Of a stretch of DNA of 64,000 bases, positions 10,327 through 18,553 are shown piece by piece. Position 1 is the first letter of the stretch, and each line of letters starts with the position of its first letter. Below the pieces are notes generated by a model that saw only the letters and a list, made by a program, of their open reading frames with translations, was not told the DNA's origin and ran no database searches. A program made the position numbers and the translations under genes. This stretch comes from Rahnella sikkimica (GTDB lineage: Bacteria > Pseudomonadota > Gammaproteobacteria > Enterobacterales > Enterobacteriaceae), in contig NZ_CP019062.1 in NCBI RefSeq assembly GCF_002951615.1, forward strand, positions 2,976,001 to 3,040,000, given 5' to 3'.

Positions 10327-12786
10327 TTAAACTCCTAACTTCCATGACAGCGTTCTCAAAAGATCGGCAAACACACCCGCCGCCGTCACATCATTACCGG
10401 CACCATAACCGCGCAACACCAGCGGCAACGGCTGATAATAGCGGCTGTAAAACGCCAGCGCATTCTCACCATTTTTTACTTTATAAAGCGGGTCATTACC
10501 ATCGACGGCGTCGATTTTTACCTTGCAACGCCCTTCTTCGATAGCGCCGACGTATCGCAATACTTTACCCGCTGCCGTCGCATCCGCAACGCGCTGCGCA
10601 AATTCGGCGTCCAGCTCTGGCAGGCGAGCCACAAACTCATTCACATTGCCTGTTGAATCAAATGACGCAGGCAAAACGGATTCGACGTCGATATCCGACA
10701 GTTCCAGCTTATAACCGGCTTCACGCGCCAGAATAAGCAGCTTACGGGCGACGTCCATACCCGACAAGTCGTCACGCGGATCCGGCTCGGTATAGCCCAT
10801 ATCGCGCGCCTGCAAAGTGGCGGCAGACAGCGACATGCCTTCGTCCAGCTTACCGAAAATGAAGGACAGCGATCCTGATAAGATCCCGGTGAAACGCAAC
10901 AGTTCGTCGCCTGCATTCAGCAGGTTTTGCAGGTTCTCGATAACCGGTAAACCTGCGCCAACGTTGGTGTCATACAAGAACTTACGGCGCGAGCCATCTG
11001 CCGCTTTGCGCAGCTGATGGTAATAATTCATCGATGAGGTGTTGGCCTTTTTGTTCGGCGTGACGACGTGGAAACCGTCTGCGAGGAAATCGGCATATTG
11101 ATCCGCCACTTCCTGACTGGACGTACAGTCCACAATCACCGGGTTCAGCAGGTGATATTCCTTCACCAGGCGGATCAAACGGCCCAAGTTCAGCGGCTCT
11201 TTTGCTGCGCCCAGCTCGTCCTGCCAGGTATCCAGCGCAATGCCGTGAACATTGGTCAGCAACGCGCGGGAATTGGCGATGCCGCAAACGCGCAGATCGA
11301 TATGTTTGGTTTTCAGCCAGGCCTGCTGGCGGCGGATCTGTTCGATCAATGCCCCGCCGACACCGCCGACGCCAATCAGAAACACCTCGATGACCTGATC
11401 GGTATTGAATAACATCTGGTGACTGACGCGAACACCGGTGGTCGCGTCGTCGTTATTCACCACAACGGAAATGGAACGCTCAGAAGAACCCTGCGCGATG
11501 GCGACGATATTGATATTGGCACGTGCCAGCGCGGAGAAGAATTTTGCCGAGATGCCGCGCAGTGTACGCATGCCGTCGCCGACCACAGAAATCACGGCCA
11601 GTTTTTCCATGACGTCCAGCGGCTCAAGCAGGCCATCTTTCAGCTCAAGATAGAACTCATCTTCCAGCGCCTTGCGTGCGCGAACCAGTTCACTTTGCGG
11701 CACGCAGAAGCTGATGCTGTATTCAGACGAAGACTGGGTGATCAGCACAACGGAAATTCCGGAACGCGACATCACCGCAAAAACGCGGGCCGCCATGCCG
11801 ATCATCCCTTTCATCCCCGGACCGGAGACGTTGATCATCGCCATATTGTTCAGGTTAGTGATGCCTTTAACCGGCGTATTGTCGCCGAGGCTTTCGCTGC
11901 CAATCAGGGTGCCCGGCGCTTGCGGGTTAGTGGTGTTTTTAATCAGGCAAGGGATCTGGAACTGAGCAATCGGCAGGATGGTGCGCGGGTGAAGCACTTT
12001 CGCACCGAAGTAAGACAGCTCCATCGCTTCCTGATACGACATTGATTTCAGCAAACGGGCATCCGGCACAGTACGCGGGTCGCAGGTATACACACCGTCG
12101 ACATCAGTCCAGATCTCGCAACAGTCAGCGCGTAAACACGCCGCCAGCACGGCTGCAGAATAATCGGAGCCGTTACGCCCCAGCACAACCAGTTCGCCTT
12201 TCTCGTTGCCCGCGGTGAAACCGGCCATCAGCACGATGTGATCGGCAGGAATGGCGCTGGCCGCGATACGGCGGGTGGATTCATTGATATCCACGGTAGA
12301 TTCGAGATAGTGCCCCTGAGCCAGCAGTTTTTCGACCGGGTTGATGACGGTAACGCCAAACCCTTTTGCAAGGAAAACGGCTTCCATAATGGCGATGGAG
12401 AGTTTTTCGCCACGACAGATGATTGAAGCGTTCACGCTGTCCGGGCATTGCCCCAGCAGCGCGATGCCGTGTAGCAATTGTTTGAGCTGAGCGAATTCCT
12501 GATCGACAAACGCTTTCACTTTCGGCAAATCAAAGCCCGGCTGCTGTGCCGCAAGACCGGTGATCAGCTGACCAAAAATGTTTTCTGCGTCGCTCATGAT
12601 GGTTTTGATTTCCTGTCCGGCGACAGTCCGTTCAATCATGGCAACCAGATAGTTGGTAATTTTGGCAGGCGCGGATAATACCGTCGCGACCTGTCCCTGA
12701 CGCGCATTGCTTTCCATAATGTCCGCAACCCGCAAGAAGCGTTCTGCGTTTGCTACCGAGGTCCCGCCAAATTTCAACACTCGCAT
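10327..12786 (-). CDS. thrA: Bifunctional aspartokinase I / homoserine dehydrogenase I
   Basis: Catalyses the first and third steps from aspartate to threonine. Residues from [18 protein letters not shown] through about 250 form the kinase domain. ACT-type regulatory repeats follow in the middle, and a homoserine dehydrogenase domain ([17 protein letters not shown](P) loop, then [14 protein letters not shown]) fills the C-terminal half. Length is 819 aa against 820 in E. coli. The open frame runs to 12837, but ATG 12786 has AGGAGA at good distance and the conserved start. It follows the thr attenuator and is presumably feedback-inhibited by threonine. Confidence 0.98.
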   Translation of the reverse strand: MRVLKFGGTSVANAERFLRVADIMESNARQGQVATVLSAPAKITNYLVAMIERTVAGQEIKTIMSDAENIFGQLITGLAAQQPGFDLPKVKAFVDQEFAQLKQLLHGIALLGQCPDSVNASIICRGEKLSIAIMEAVFLAKGFGVTVINPVEKLLAQGHYLESTVDINESTRRIAASAIPADHIVLMAGFTAGNEKGELVVLGRNGSDYSAAVLAACLRADCCEIWTDVDGVYTCDPRTVPDARLLKSMSYQEAMELSYFGAKVLHPRTILPIAQFQIPCLIKNTTNPQAPGTLIGSESLGDNTPVKGITNLNNMAMINVSGPGMKGMIGMAARVFAVMSRSGISVVLITQSSSEYSISFCVPQSELVRARKALEDEFYLELKDGLLEPLDVMEKLAVISVVGDGMRTLRGISAKFFSALARANINIVAIAQGSSERSISVVVNNDDATTGVRVSHQMLFNTDQVIEVFLIGVGGVGGALIEQIRRQQAWLKTKHIDLRVCGIANSRALLTNVHGIALDTWQDELGAAKEPLNLGRLIRLVKEYHLLNPVIVDCTSSQEVADQYADFLADGFHVVTPNKKANTSSMNYYHQLRKAADGSRRKFLYDTNVGAGLPVIENLQNLLNAGDELLRFTGILSGSLSFIFGKLDEGMSLSAATLQARDMGYTEPDPRDDLSGMDVARKLLILAREAGYKLELSDIDVESVLPASFDSTGNVNEFVARLPELDAEFAQRVADATAAGKVLRYVGAIEEGRCKVKIDAVDGNDPLYKVKNGENALAFYSRYYQPLPLVLRGYGAGNDVTAAGVFADLLRTLSWKLGV

Positions 12787-12820
12787 TTCTGGTTCTCTCC
12801 TGAAGCTCTCGTTTAAATGT

Positions 12821-12859
12821 AAAAAAAAAGCCCGCACTGTTAAGGTGCGGGCTTTTTTT
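12821..12859 (-). terminator. thr operon attenuator (terminator form)
   Basis: On the minus strand GCCCGCAC and GTGCGGGC pair around TTAACA-type loop sequence and are followed by T9. It lies between the thrL stop and thrA. When charged tRNA-Thr and tRNA-Ile are plentiful the leader is translated fast and this hairpin forms; starvation stalls the ribosome and prevents it. Mechanism known from E. coli; hairpin seen here. Confidence 0.9.
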
Positions 12860-12875
12860 CTTTTTCCTGTACGCG

Positions 12876-12944
12876 TCAGCCCGCCCCGTTACCTGTGGTT
12901 TCGGTGGTGGTAATAATTGTTGTGTTCAGGCTGATGATTCGCAT
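12876..12944 (-). CDS. thrL: thr operon leader peptide
   Basis: A 22-codon frame on the minus strand encodes a peptide that begins [18 protein letters not shown] and ends NGAG: 8 of 22 residues are Thr and 4 are Ile. E. coli ThrL has the same Thr/Ile run and the same TTGNGAG ending. Ribosome stalling at these codons controls the attenuator 17 bp downstream. The peptide has no other known role. The ribosome site is poor in G, and the region upstream is A/T-rich. Confidence 0.93.
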   Translation of the reverse strand: MRIISLNTTIITTTETTGNGAG

Positions 12945-12990
12945 TTTTATTTTCTGTCTGTCTTTAGGTTTGTACTCTGTCTGCCTCTAT

Positions 12991-13019
12991 TAGCTAAAGC
13001 ATAAGGCAAAATAAGTCAA
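12991..13019 (-). promoter_or_regulatory. thr operon promoter
   Basis: TTGACT (13014-13019) and TAGCTA (12991-12996) on the minus strand are 17 bp apart. TTGACT and its position relative to thrL correspond to the E. coli thr promoter. The transcript would start near 12984. Confidence 0.7.
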
Positions 13020-13160
13020 TTTTTTTCTGTTTTTGCCCGGTTAGTCACGGACAGTATTAAATGAATAATGACCTGCATACAAAACTAATTCCAGTGTTAT
13101 CTGCAGGTCAATTTTCCTGATGCCGCAGATCACACCAGTGAAGCGGGTATTCTTATCAGA

Positions 13161-13847
13161 TCATTGGGACAGCTTTTTTTCGATGTCATGGAGCAAAGTG
13201 TGCAGCATTGCGGCGTCCCGCTGCTGCAAAAGACCGAGCCTCTGATGCAGCCAGTCGGCCAGTTTTTGATCGTCTCCGGCACCGACATTTTCCAGCAAAC
13301 GATCCACTCTGCCACGCAGCGCAGACAGCTGTCCTTCCTGCGCATTTTCCGCTTTCGCCGACGTCACCTGATTCAGTGCCGACAACTGATAACAGAAAAC
13401 CATCACCGCCTGGCCCAGATTCAGCGACGGGTAATCCGCCACCATCGGAACACCGGTCAGAACGTCGGCAAGTTCCAGCTCTTCGTTGGTCAGCCCGGAA
13501 TCTTCACGCCCGAACACCAGCGCCGCGTGGTTTATCCAGTCACTTTTCTCTTCGAGCTGAACCTGCAATTCCTGCGGCGTGCAGTAATAGTGAAAACGCG
13601 CGCGGCTGCGTGCGGTAGTGGCCACGGTAAAATCGATGTCGGCCAGCGCTTCGGCCAGCGTATTGAAATGCAGTGCATTTTGCAGGATTTCCTGCGAACC
13701 GTGTGCAACCCAGCCAGCTTCCGGCTTGAGATGTGCCTCGCTGTCAACGATGCGCAATGACGCGAAGCCCATCGTTTTCATTGCGCGGGCTGCCGCGCCG
13801 ACATTTTCCGGGCGCGCCGGAGAGACTAAAATAATATGAAGTTGCAT
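13161..13847 (-). CDS. yjtD: SpoU/TrmH-type RNA 2'-O-methyltransferase family protein YjtD (LasT)
   Basis: Putative tRNA/rRNA methyltransferase of the SPOUT class, 228 aa as in E. coli YjtD. The three SpoU motifs are visible: RPENVGAAARAMKTMGF, ALVFGREDSGLTNEEL and YPSLNLGQAVMVFCYQL, which together make the SAM-binding knot. It resembles TrmJ, but the target RNA is not established. A TTG at 13862 would extend it; ATG 13847 with AGAGGCG upstream is preferred. It lies downstream of the small yjjY frame on the same strand. Confidence 0.9.
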   Translation of the reverse strand: MQLHIILVSPARPENVGAAARAMKTMGFASLRIVDSEAHLKPEAGWVAHGSQEILQNALHFNTLAEALADIDFTVATTARSRARFHYYCTPQELQVQLEEKSDWINHAALVFGREDSGLTNEELELADVLTGVPMVADYPSLNLGQAVMVFCYQLSALNQVTSAKAENAQEGQLSALRGRVDRLLENVGAGDDQKLADWLHQRLGLLQQRDAAMLHTLLHDIEKKLSQ

Positions 13848-14216
13848 GTCACGCCTCTGCAAAGAGTGAATGAAATTGCCGCCTGTTTTTCAGCGATGAA
13901 ATTTTATCCGATTTCAAAACTATTCATCGCTTATATTCTTCACAAGAACTTAACAGTCGGCTGAATATATTCCTTTATTTTATCGGAAAAGCTTATCCGA
14001 TAGGAAAAAAAGGGGCTGGCGCGGTTAAGCAAACTTTAAAGAAAAATTTATCATTATTTTTCATATGGATATATAATAGCGATACATACAGATTTTGCAT
14101 TTATCTTTCGTTTCTTAATGAATTGCTGAATCGTGTACAATAAAGGCCGAAATGTGACTCAAGCGTGCATTCTTGTAAGTGTTTTTCACTGTTCTGTTAC
14201 CGTGCTACAATTGAAC

Positions 14217-14230
14217 TTGATATATGTCAA
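14217..14230 (+). promoter_or_regulatory. FNR box for arcA
   Basis: TTGAT-ATAT-GTCAA matches 9 of 10 bases of TTGAT-N4-ATCAA. A -10 candidate TAATTT (14254-14259) implies a start near 14266, which puts the box at about -42, the standard FNR activation position. In E. coli FNR activates arcA in anaerobic growth. The site is seen; binding is inferred. Confidence 0.72.
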
Positions 14231-14308
14231 CAAACCGTAATTTTGTTGGGTGGTAATTTCGGCACTCGCTGTTATATTGCTGTTAATAGGGTTAGGATGT
14301 TCGCCGCT

Positions 14309-14413
14309 TTAGGACCCCGTGGAACTGCAGAAAGTGGAATCCCTGACCGAGCTTGCGATGTTGTTGTCGTTGATGGAAATTGCATCGAGAACGCGTTTAC
14401 GTACTTTAGTCAT
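14309..14413 (-). CDS. yjjY: Small protein YjjY-like, antisense to the arcA leader
   Basis: A 34-codon frame starts MTKVRKRVLDAISINDNNIA and ends at TAA 14309. From memory E. coli YjjY (46 aa), located at the same spot between yjtD and arcA and on the same strand, starts MTKVRNCVLDALSINVNN, so the first 18 or so residues agree; the C-terminal part differs and is shorter here. There is no evident Shine-Dalgarno sequence. Either a real conserved micro-protein, or constraint on the arcA leader on the opposite strand gives the appearance of one. Function is unknown. Confidence 0.5.
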   Translation of the reverse strand: MTKVRKRVLDAISINDNNIASSVRDSTFCSSTGS

Positions 14414-14512
14414 GTAACGAGTGAGATGGCCAAGAAGGCATCAAAATTCATCGGGATAACAAGGACTTCTGTACTCCTATTTTCTATTTGTTGGCAATCT
14501 TAGGTAGCAATC

Positions 14513-15229
14513 ATGCAGACCCCTCACATTCTGATCGTCGAAGACGAGTTAGTGACACGTAATACGTTAAAAAGCATTTTTGAAGCAGAAGGCTACATGG
14601 TACATGAAGCCAATGATGGCGCTGAAATGCACCACATTCTGTCCGAAAATGACATCAATCTGGTTATCATGGACATCAACCTGCCAGGCAAAAACGGCCT
14701 GCTGCTGGCACGCGAATTACGCGAACAAGCCAGCGTTGCTTTGATGTTCCTGACCGGCCGCGACAACGAAGTCGACAAAATCCTGGGTCTGGAAATCGGC
14801 GCTGATGATTACATCACCAAGCCATTCAACCCGCGTGAACTGACTATCCGCGCACGCAATCTGTTGTCCCGCACGATGAACCTGGGCACAACCGGTGAAG
14901 AACGTCGTCTGGTTGAAAGCTACAAATTCAATGGTTGGGAACTGGACATTAACAGCCGTTCACTGATCAGCCCGCAGGGCGAACAATACAAGTTACCGCG
15001 CAGCGAATTTCGCGCGATGCTGCACTTCTGCGAAAACCCGGGCAAAATCCAAACCCGTGGCGATCTGCTGAAGAAAATGACCGGTCGCGAACTGAAGCCG
15101 CATGACCGTACTGTTGACGTTACCATCCGCCGCATTCGTAAACATTTCGAAGCGACGCCAGATACCCCGGAAATCATCGCGACCATTCATGGCGAAGGTT
15201 ACCGTTTCTGTGGTGATCTGGAAGACTAA
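14513..15229 (+). CDS. arcA: Aerobic respiration control response regulator ArcA
   Basis: DNA-binding response regulator of the ArcBA system, which represses aerobic respiration and TCA genes under low oxygen. It is 238 aa, identical in length to E. coli ArcA. The receiver domain has acidic residues D11/E12, phospho-acceptor D54 (VIMDINLPG) and the conserved lysine in YITKPFNP. The C-terminal winged helix of OmpR type ends with the [14 protein letters not shown] recognition helix and GEGYRF. Its sensor ArcB is not in the window. Transcription likely starts at the FNR-controlled promoter about 250 bp upstream. Confidence 0.98.
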   Translation: MQTPHILIVEDELVTRNTLKSIFEAEGYMVHEANDGAEMHHILSENDINLVIMDINLPGKNGLLLARELREQASVALMFLTGRDNEVDKILGLEIGADDYITKPFNPRELTIRARNLLSRTMNLGTTGEERRLVESYKFNGWELDINSRSLISPQGEQYKLPRSEFRAMLHFCENPGKIQTRGDLLKKMTGRELKPHDRTVDVTIRRIRKHFEATPDTPEIIATIHGEGYRFCGDLED

Positions 15230-15274
15230 TACAGAAGGTTGCCAACCGCTCTGTAGACGATGCAACAAAACGTC

Positions 15275-15303
15275 AAAGGCCAGCGAAAGCTGGCCTTTTG
15301 TTT
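15275..15303. terminator. Terminator between arcA and creA
   Basis: AAAGGCCAGC, loop GAAA, GCTGGCCTTT, then T-rich sequence. A stable GNRA-loop hairpin placed between convergent genes. Confidence 0.9.
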
Positions 15304-15327
15304 TAGTCATTTAGCCCCACCGAAAAC

Positions 15328-15810
15328 TTACGGCGTGGAATGCGCCCACGGAATGATTGGCACGGCACTCAGCGCGTTTTTAGGTGAGCCATCGACCACT
15401 TTGTCGGAGTAGCTCAGATAGATAAGTGCATTGCGTTTCTCATCGTAGAAGCGCACGACCTGAAGCTTTTTAAACACCAGAGACGTCCGTTTCTGAAAGA
15501 CCACGGTTCCCTTATCTTTGCCTTGTTTAATCTTATCGCTCAGATCAATTGGCCCGACCTGCTGACAGGAAATCGCCGCATCGGACGTGTCTTCCGCCAG
15601 CCCTAACCCGCCTTTGATCCCGCCGGTTTTCGCGCGACTGATATAACACGTTACATTTTTAATATCAGGATCATCAAAGGCCTCGACGACAATTTTGTGG
15701 TCCGGGCCAAACAGCTTAAAGACCGTATCGACCGATCCCACTTCCTCAGCATGGGCTGCTCCAGAACAAAAAACAAACATCCCAAAAACAAAAATCCAAC
15801 ACTTTTTCAT
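15328..15810 (-). CDS. creA: CreA family periplasmic protein
   Basis: Small exported protein of unknown function, 160 aa (157 in E. coli). A signal peptide is visible ([21 protein letters not shown], cleavage after AHA), then the strongly conserved [42 protein letters not shown] block. ATG 15810 is chosen over longer starts because GGAG lies 7 nt upstream and the signal peptide begins there. In E. coli creA is followed by the creBCD two-component genes; here the next gene is arcA, so creBCD is absent. Confidence 0.93.
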   Translation of the reverse strand: MKKCWIFVFGMFVFCSGAAHAEEVGSVDTVFKLFGPDHKIVVEAFDDPDIKNVTCYISRAKTGGIKGGLGLAEDTSDAAISCQQVGPIDLSDKIKQGKDKGTVVFQKRTSLVFKKLQVVRFYDEKRNALIYLSYSDKVVDGSPKNALSAVPIIPWAHSTP

Positions 15811-16017
15811 TAAGTTACTCCGCGTCATAAGCATGACGTTGTTTTCTAAAGAAACCCCATTCAGAAAGCGTGTATTCACAATTTCTGAATGAAATACTCT
15901 GTAACACCTGGAAATAGCACAGATAGCCAAAAAATTCTTAGGAAGTCTTATCAGGAAAAAGTTGCTATTATGCCGCCCAACATTCTCTGAATTATCTTAG
16001 CTCAACGAGGACGATCT

Positions 16018-16881
16018 ATGGATCAAGCAGGAATCATTCGTGACCTTCTTAGCTGGTTAGAAACCCATTTAGACCAGCCCTTGTCACTCGACAATGTCGC
16101 AGCCAAGGCCGGCTATTCCAAGTGGCACCTGCAGCGAATGTTCAAAGATGTCACAAATAATGCAATCGGTGCTTATATTCGTGCGCGTCGTCTTTCAAAA
16201 GCGGCCGTCGCTCTGCGCCTCACCAGTCGCCCCATTTTAGATATCGCCCTTCAGTACCGTTTTGACTCTCAACAAACGTTTACCCGGGCTTTCAAAAAAC
16301 AATTTGCTCAAACTCCGGCACTGTATCGTCGTGCTGAAGACTGGCATTCCTTCGGGATCTGCCCGCCAATTCGTCTGGGTGCCTTTATTCTGCCGCAGCC
16401 GGAATATATCGTGTTGCCTGAACAGCATCTGATCGGCATGACGCAAAGTTACGCCTGTACGCTGGAGCAAATCACCACGTACCGTAACGAGATGCGTCGT
16501 CATTTCTGGCGTCAATATATTGGTGAAGCGAAAACGCTGCCACCGATCCTTTATGGCCTGCACCATTCACGTCCAAGCCAGGAAAAAGATGACGAACAGG
16601 AAGTCCTTTACACCACCGCACTTGAGCCTGCTCATCTGCCGGAAAATGTTGAAGGTCAGCCGATTGTGTTGCAGGAAGGCGAGTATGCCATGTTCCACTA
16701 CACTGGCACGCCTGAGCATTTGCAGGAGTTCATTTTGACGTTGTACAGCACCTGTCTGCCAACGCTGAAACTGACCCGCAGAAAGGGACAGGATATCGAA
16801 CGCTTCTACACTAATGGCCGTGCGCCCGGCACGACACCATTAGAAATACAGTGTGATTACCTGATCCCAATCCGCCGCTAA
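16018..16881 (+). CDS. rob: Right-origin-binding transcription activator Rob (AraC/XylS family)
   Basis: Activator of the mar/sox/rob stress regulon. The N-terminal AraC-type double helix-turn-helix (residues about 8-105: LDNVAAKAGYSKWHLQRMFK and ALQYRFDSQQTFTRAFKKQF) contacts DNA. The C-terminal GyrI-like domain (from about 120) binds inducers such as bile salts in E. coli. Length is 287 aa (289 in E. coli). ATG 16018 follows GAGGACGATCT. Divergent from creA across 207 bp. Confidence 0.97.
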   Translation: MDQAGIIRDLLSWLETHLDQPLSLDNVAAKAGYSKWHLQRMFKDVTNNAIGAYIRARRLSKAAVALRLTSRPILDIALQYRFDSQQTFTRAFKKQFAQTPALYRRAEDWHSFGICPPIRLGAFILPQPEYIVLPEQHLIGMTQSYACTLEQITTYRNEMRRHFWRQYIGEAKTLPPILYGLHHSRPSQEKDDEQEVLYTTALEPAHLPENVEGQPIVLQEGEYAMFHYTGTPEHLQEFILTLYSTCLPTLKLTRRKGQDIERFYTNGRAPGTTPLEIQCDYLIPIRR

Positions 16882-16893
16882 CGCCTTCTGGCG

Positions 16894-17541
16894 TTAGCGT
16901 TGTAACTCGTCTAACGCGGGCAGATCCAGATGTGATACATCGCCCGCCGTTTCAACAATCCAGCCATTCGCCAGCCAGGCACTTTGCTGATGATCCACGC
17001 GCGACAATGAACAGTTACGCAGGCGCAGACGGCGTTCCGCATAGGCAGGCAATCCCAAAATCGTACTGATCAGACACCCCAGCGCAATGCCGTGGCTGAC
17101 CAGCAGAGGTTTACTGCCCGGCGGCAGTTGCAGGCAATTATCGAGCGCAGCACGCATACGCGCCGCCAGCTCCGTCATGGTTTCGCCTTCCGGAATACGC
17201 CCCTCTGGTGTGCCATCGACCATCTGCTTACGCCAGATTTCTTCCTGCCCGGTCAGGCCGTCCAGAACGCGCTCTTCCAGCACGCCCATGTGCAGCTCGC
17301 GCAGACGCGGTTCATTGATCACTTCACAGCCGCAGGCATCAGCGATAATCTGCGCGGTGTGACGGGTTCGCCCCAAATCACTGGTGATAACGTGAGTGAT
17401 CCCTTCATTGCGCACGCGCTCAGCAACCTGGCGGGCCTGGTAAAGACCTTTGGCCGTCAGCGGGCTGTCTGACTGCCCCTGAATACGTCGCGCTGCGTTC
17501 CATTCTGTTTCGCCGTGACGGACGAGATATACCTGTAACAT
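16894..17541 (-). CDS. gpmB: Histidine phosphatase family protein GpmB
   Basis: Histidine-phosphatase/phosphoglycerate-mutase-like protein, 215 aa as in E. coli GpmB (YtjC). The catalytic RHG motif is in [10 protein letters not shown] (R8, H9), with the second histidine in [10 protein letters not shown]. Despite the name, mutase activity is doubtful in E. coli and a phosphatase role is likely. It converges on rob with only a 12-bp gap and is divergent from yjjX (51 bp between start codons). Confidence 0.93.
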   Translation of the reverse strand: MLQVYLVRHGETEWNAARRIQGQSDSPLTAKGLYQARQVAERVRNEGITHVITSDLGRTRHTAQIIADACGCEVINEPRLRELHMGVLEERVLDGLTGQEEIWRKQMVDGTPEGRIPEGETMTELAARMRAALDNCLQLPPGSKPLLVSHGIALGCLISTILGLPAYAERRLRLRNCSLSRVDHQQSAWLANGWIVETAGDVSHLDLPALDELQR

Positions 17542-17592
17542 GTGTGTTTTCCGTTATACTGCGTGAAATTTGCTAAAGGATGCCAGAACTCT

Positions 17593-18126
17593 ATGTACCA
17601 TGTTGTCGCTGCAACCACTAACCCGGCAAAGATCAAAGCTATCGCCATGGCTTTTGAAGACATTTTCGGCGCTGAGGCGTTTCGCATTGAAGGCGTTGAC
17701 GTCGATAGTGGTGTTCCCAATCAGCCCATCGGCAGTAATGAAACCCGTACCGGTGCGCGTCATCGCGTTATTGGTGCGCGCCAGGTTCGCCCCGAAGCAG
17801 ACTTCTGGGTCGGCGTGGAAGCCGGTATCGAAGACAATATGACGTTCGCCTGGATGGTGATTGAGAATATGCACCAGCGCGGCGAATCCCGTTCTGCAAG
17901 CCTGATGTTACCTGAAATTATTTTACAGGGAATCAATCAGGGCAGCGAATTGGGAGATGAGATGGAGAAGCTGACCGGTATTGCGGAAGTAAAACGTAAA
18001 GGCGGCGCGATTGGCATTTTTACGGCGGGTAAACTGACGCGCACCAGCGTATATCATCAGGCGCTGGTTCTGGCTTTAGCACCGTTTCATAATCCGGTGT
18101 ATCAGACTCGCGCGCAGACGCACTGA
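17593..18126 (+). CDS. yjjX: Inosine/xanthosine triphosphatase YjjX
   Basis: House-cleaning enzyme that hydrolyses non-canonical ITP/XTP. The 177-residue reading from ATG 17593 starts [17 protein letters not shown], the conserved NTPase beginning (ATTNPxK). It also has [12 protein letters not shown] and a C-terminal [18 protein letters not shown]. The open frame begins at 17542, but family length and start favour 17593, with AAGGA 12 nt upstream. The C-terminus extends a few residues beyond E. coli (170 aa). Its terminator overlaps the 3' end of trpR. Confidence 0.93.
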   Translation: MYHVVAATTNPAKIKAIAMAFEDIFGAEAFRIEGVDVDSGVPNQPIGSNETRTGARHRVIGARQVRPEADFWVGVEAGIEDNMTFAWMVIENMHQRGESRSASLMLPEIILQGINQGSELGDEMEKLTGIAEVKRKGGAIGIFTAGKLTRTSVYHQALVLALAPFHNPVYQTRAQTH

Positions 18127-18148
18127 GTTTTAAACAAGATATTCCAAC

Positions 18149-18178
18149 GAAAACGGACGCATCAGTCGTCCGTTTTTT
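18149..18178. terminator. Terminator of yjjX, overlapping the trpR 3' end
   Basis: ACGGACG and CGTCCGT form a stem with A4 and T6 flanks. The stop codon of trpR (18162-18164) lies in the loop, so the hairpin encodes the last trpR codons on the minus strand while terminating yjjX on the plus strand. Confidence 0.85.
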
Positions 18179-18497
18179 CTGACAGTAACTGCTCACCCAG
18201 CCATTCTTTCAGCTCCGCCGGTGCCGTTTTCAGGCCGTTGGAACCCCGGGTGATCGTCGCGATACCGGCACCCAGCTGGCTTTTCAGCTCCCGCTGGCTC
18301 ATTTCTCCGCGCATCAGTTCCTGAATAATGCGCACCCGCGTTCCCAGCGCCGCACGTTCGTCGGGCGTCAGAAGCAGTTGCAACAAATCCTGATGCAGAT
18401 TTTCAGCAAAAGATTGCTGTAGCAGTGCCAGAAAGCACTGCCAGTCCTCATTGCCTTGTTGGGAAAGAGCAGGGTCAGTGAGTGTTCGTTGCGTCAT
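18162..18497 (-). CDS. trpR: Trp operon repressor TrpR
   Basis: Tryptophan-activated dimeric repressor, 111 aa (108 in E. coli). The core [46 protein letters not shown] is strongly conserved in two adjacent blocks and includes the helix-turn-helix ([19 protein letters not shown]). The N-terminal 35 residues vary. An operator-like palindrome immediately upstream (18510-18527) suggests autorepression, as in E. coli. It lies downstream of slt on the same strand with 56 bp between. Confidence 0.97.
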   Translation of the reverse strand: MTQRTLTDPALSQQGNEDWQCFLALLQQSFAENLHQDLLQLLLTPDERAALGTRVRIIQELMRGEMSQRELKSQLGAGIATITRGSNGLKTAPAELKEWLGEQLLSEKTDD

Positions 18498-18509
18498 GTG
18501 AGGGCTGCC

Positions 18510-18527
18510 ATACTATTGAACTAGTAC
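18510..18527 (-). promoter_or_regulatory. TrpR operator upstream of trpR
   Basis: Minus strand GTACTAGTTCAATAGTAT, compared with the consensus GTACTAGTTAACTAGTAC: 15 of 18 bases agree and the left half is perfect. It lies 12 bp before the trpR ATG, consistent with autoregulation. Confidence 0.8.
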
Positions 18528-18553
18528 AGCAGCTTAACATAAACGCCCGAAAA

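Larger units (their letters stand above)
13848..14512 (+). promoter_or_regulatory. Long arcA upstream and leader region
   Basis: 665 bp without a standard-size gene. It is A/T-rich from 13863 to 14160, then holds an FNR-type site (14217-14230), a matching -10 candidate, and about 250 nt of leader before arcA. The leader overlaps yjjY on the other strand. A 112-codon plus-strand frame (14165-14503) has no family resemblance and I do not call it. Confidence 0.6.

Noticed and set aside
14165..14503. 112-codon plus-strand frame upstream of arcA
   Set aside because: No ribosome site, many Cys and Phe without pattern, and it overlaps the FNR site and the inferred arcA start; best explained as leader sequence.
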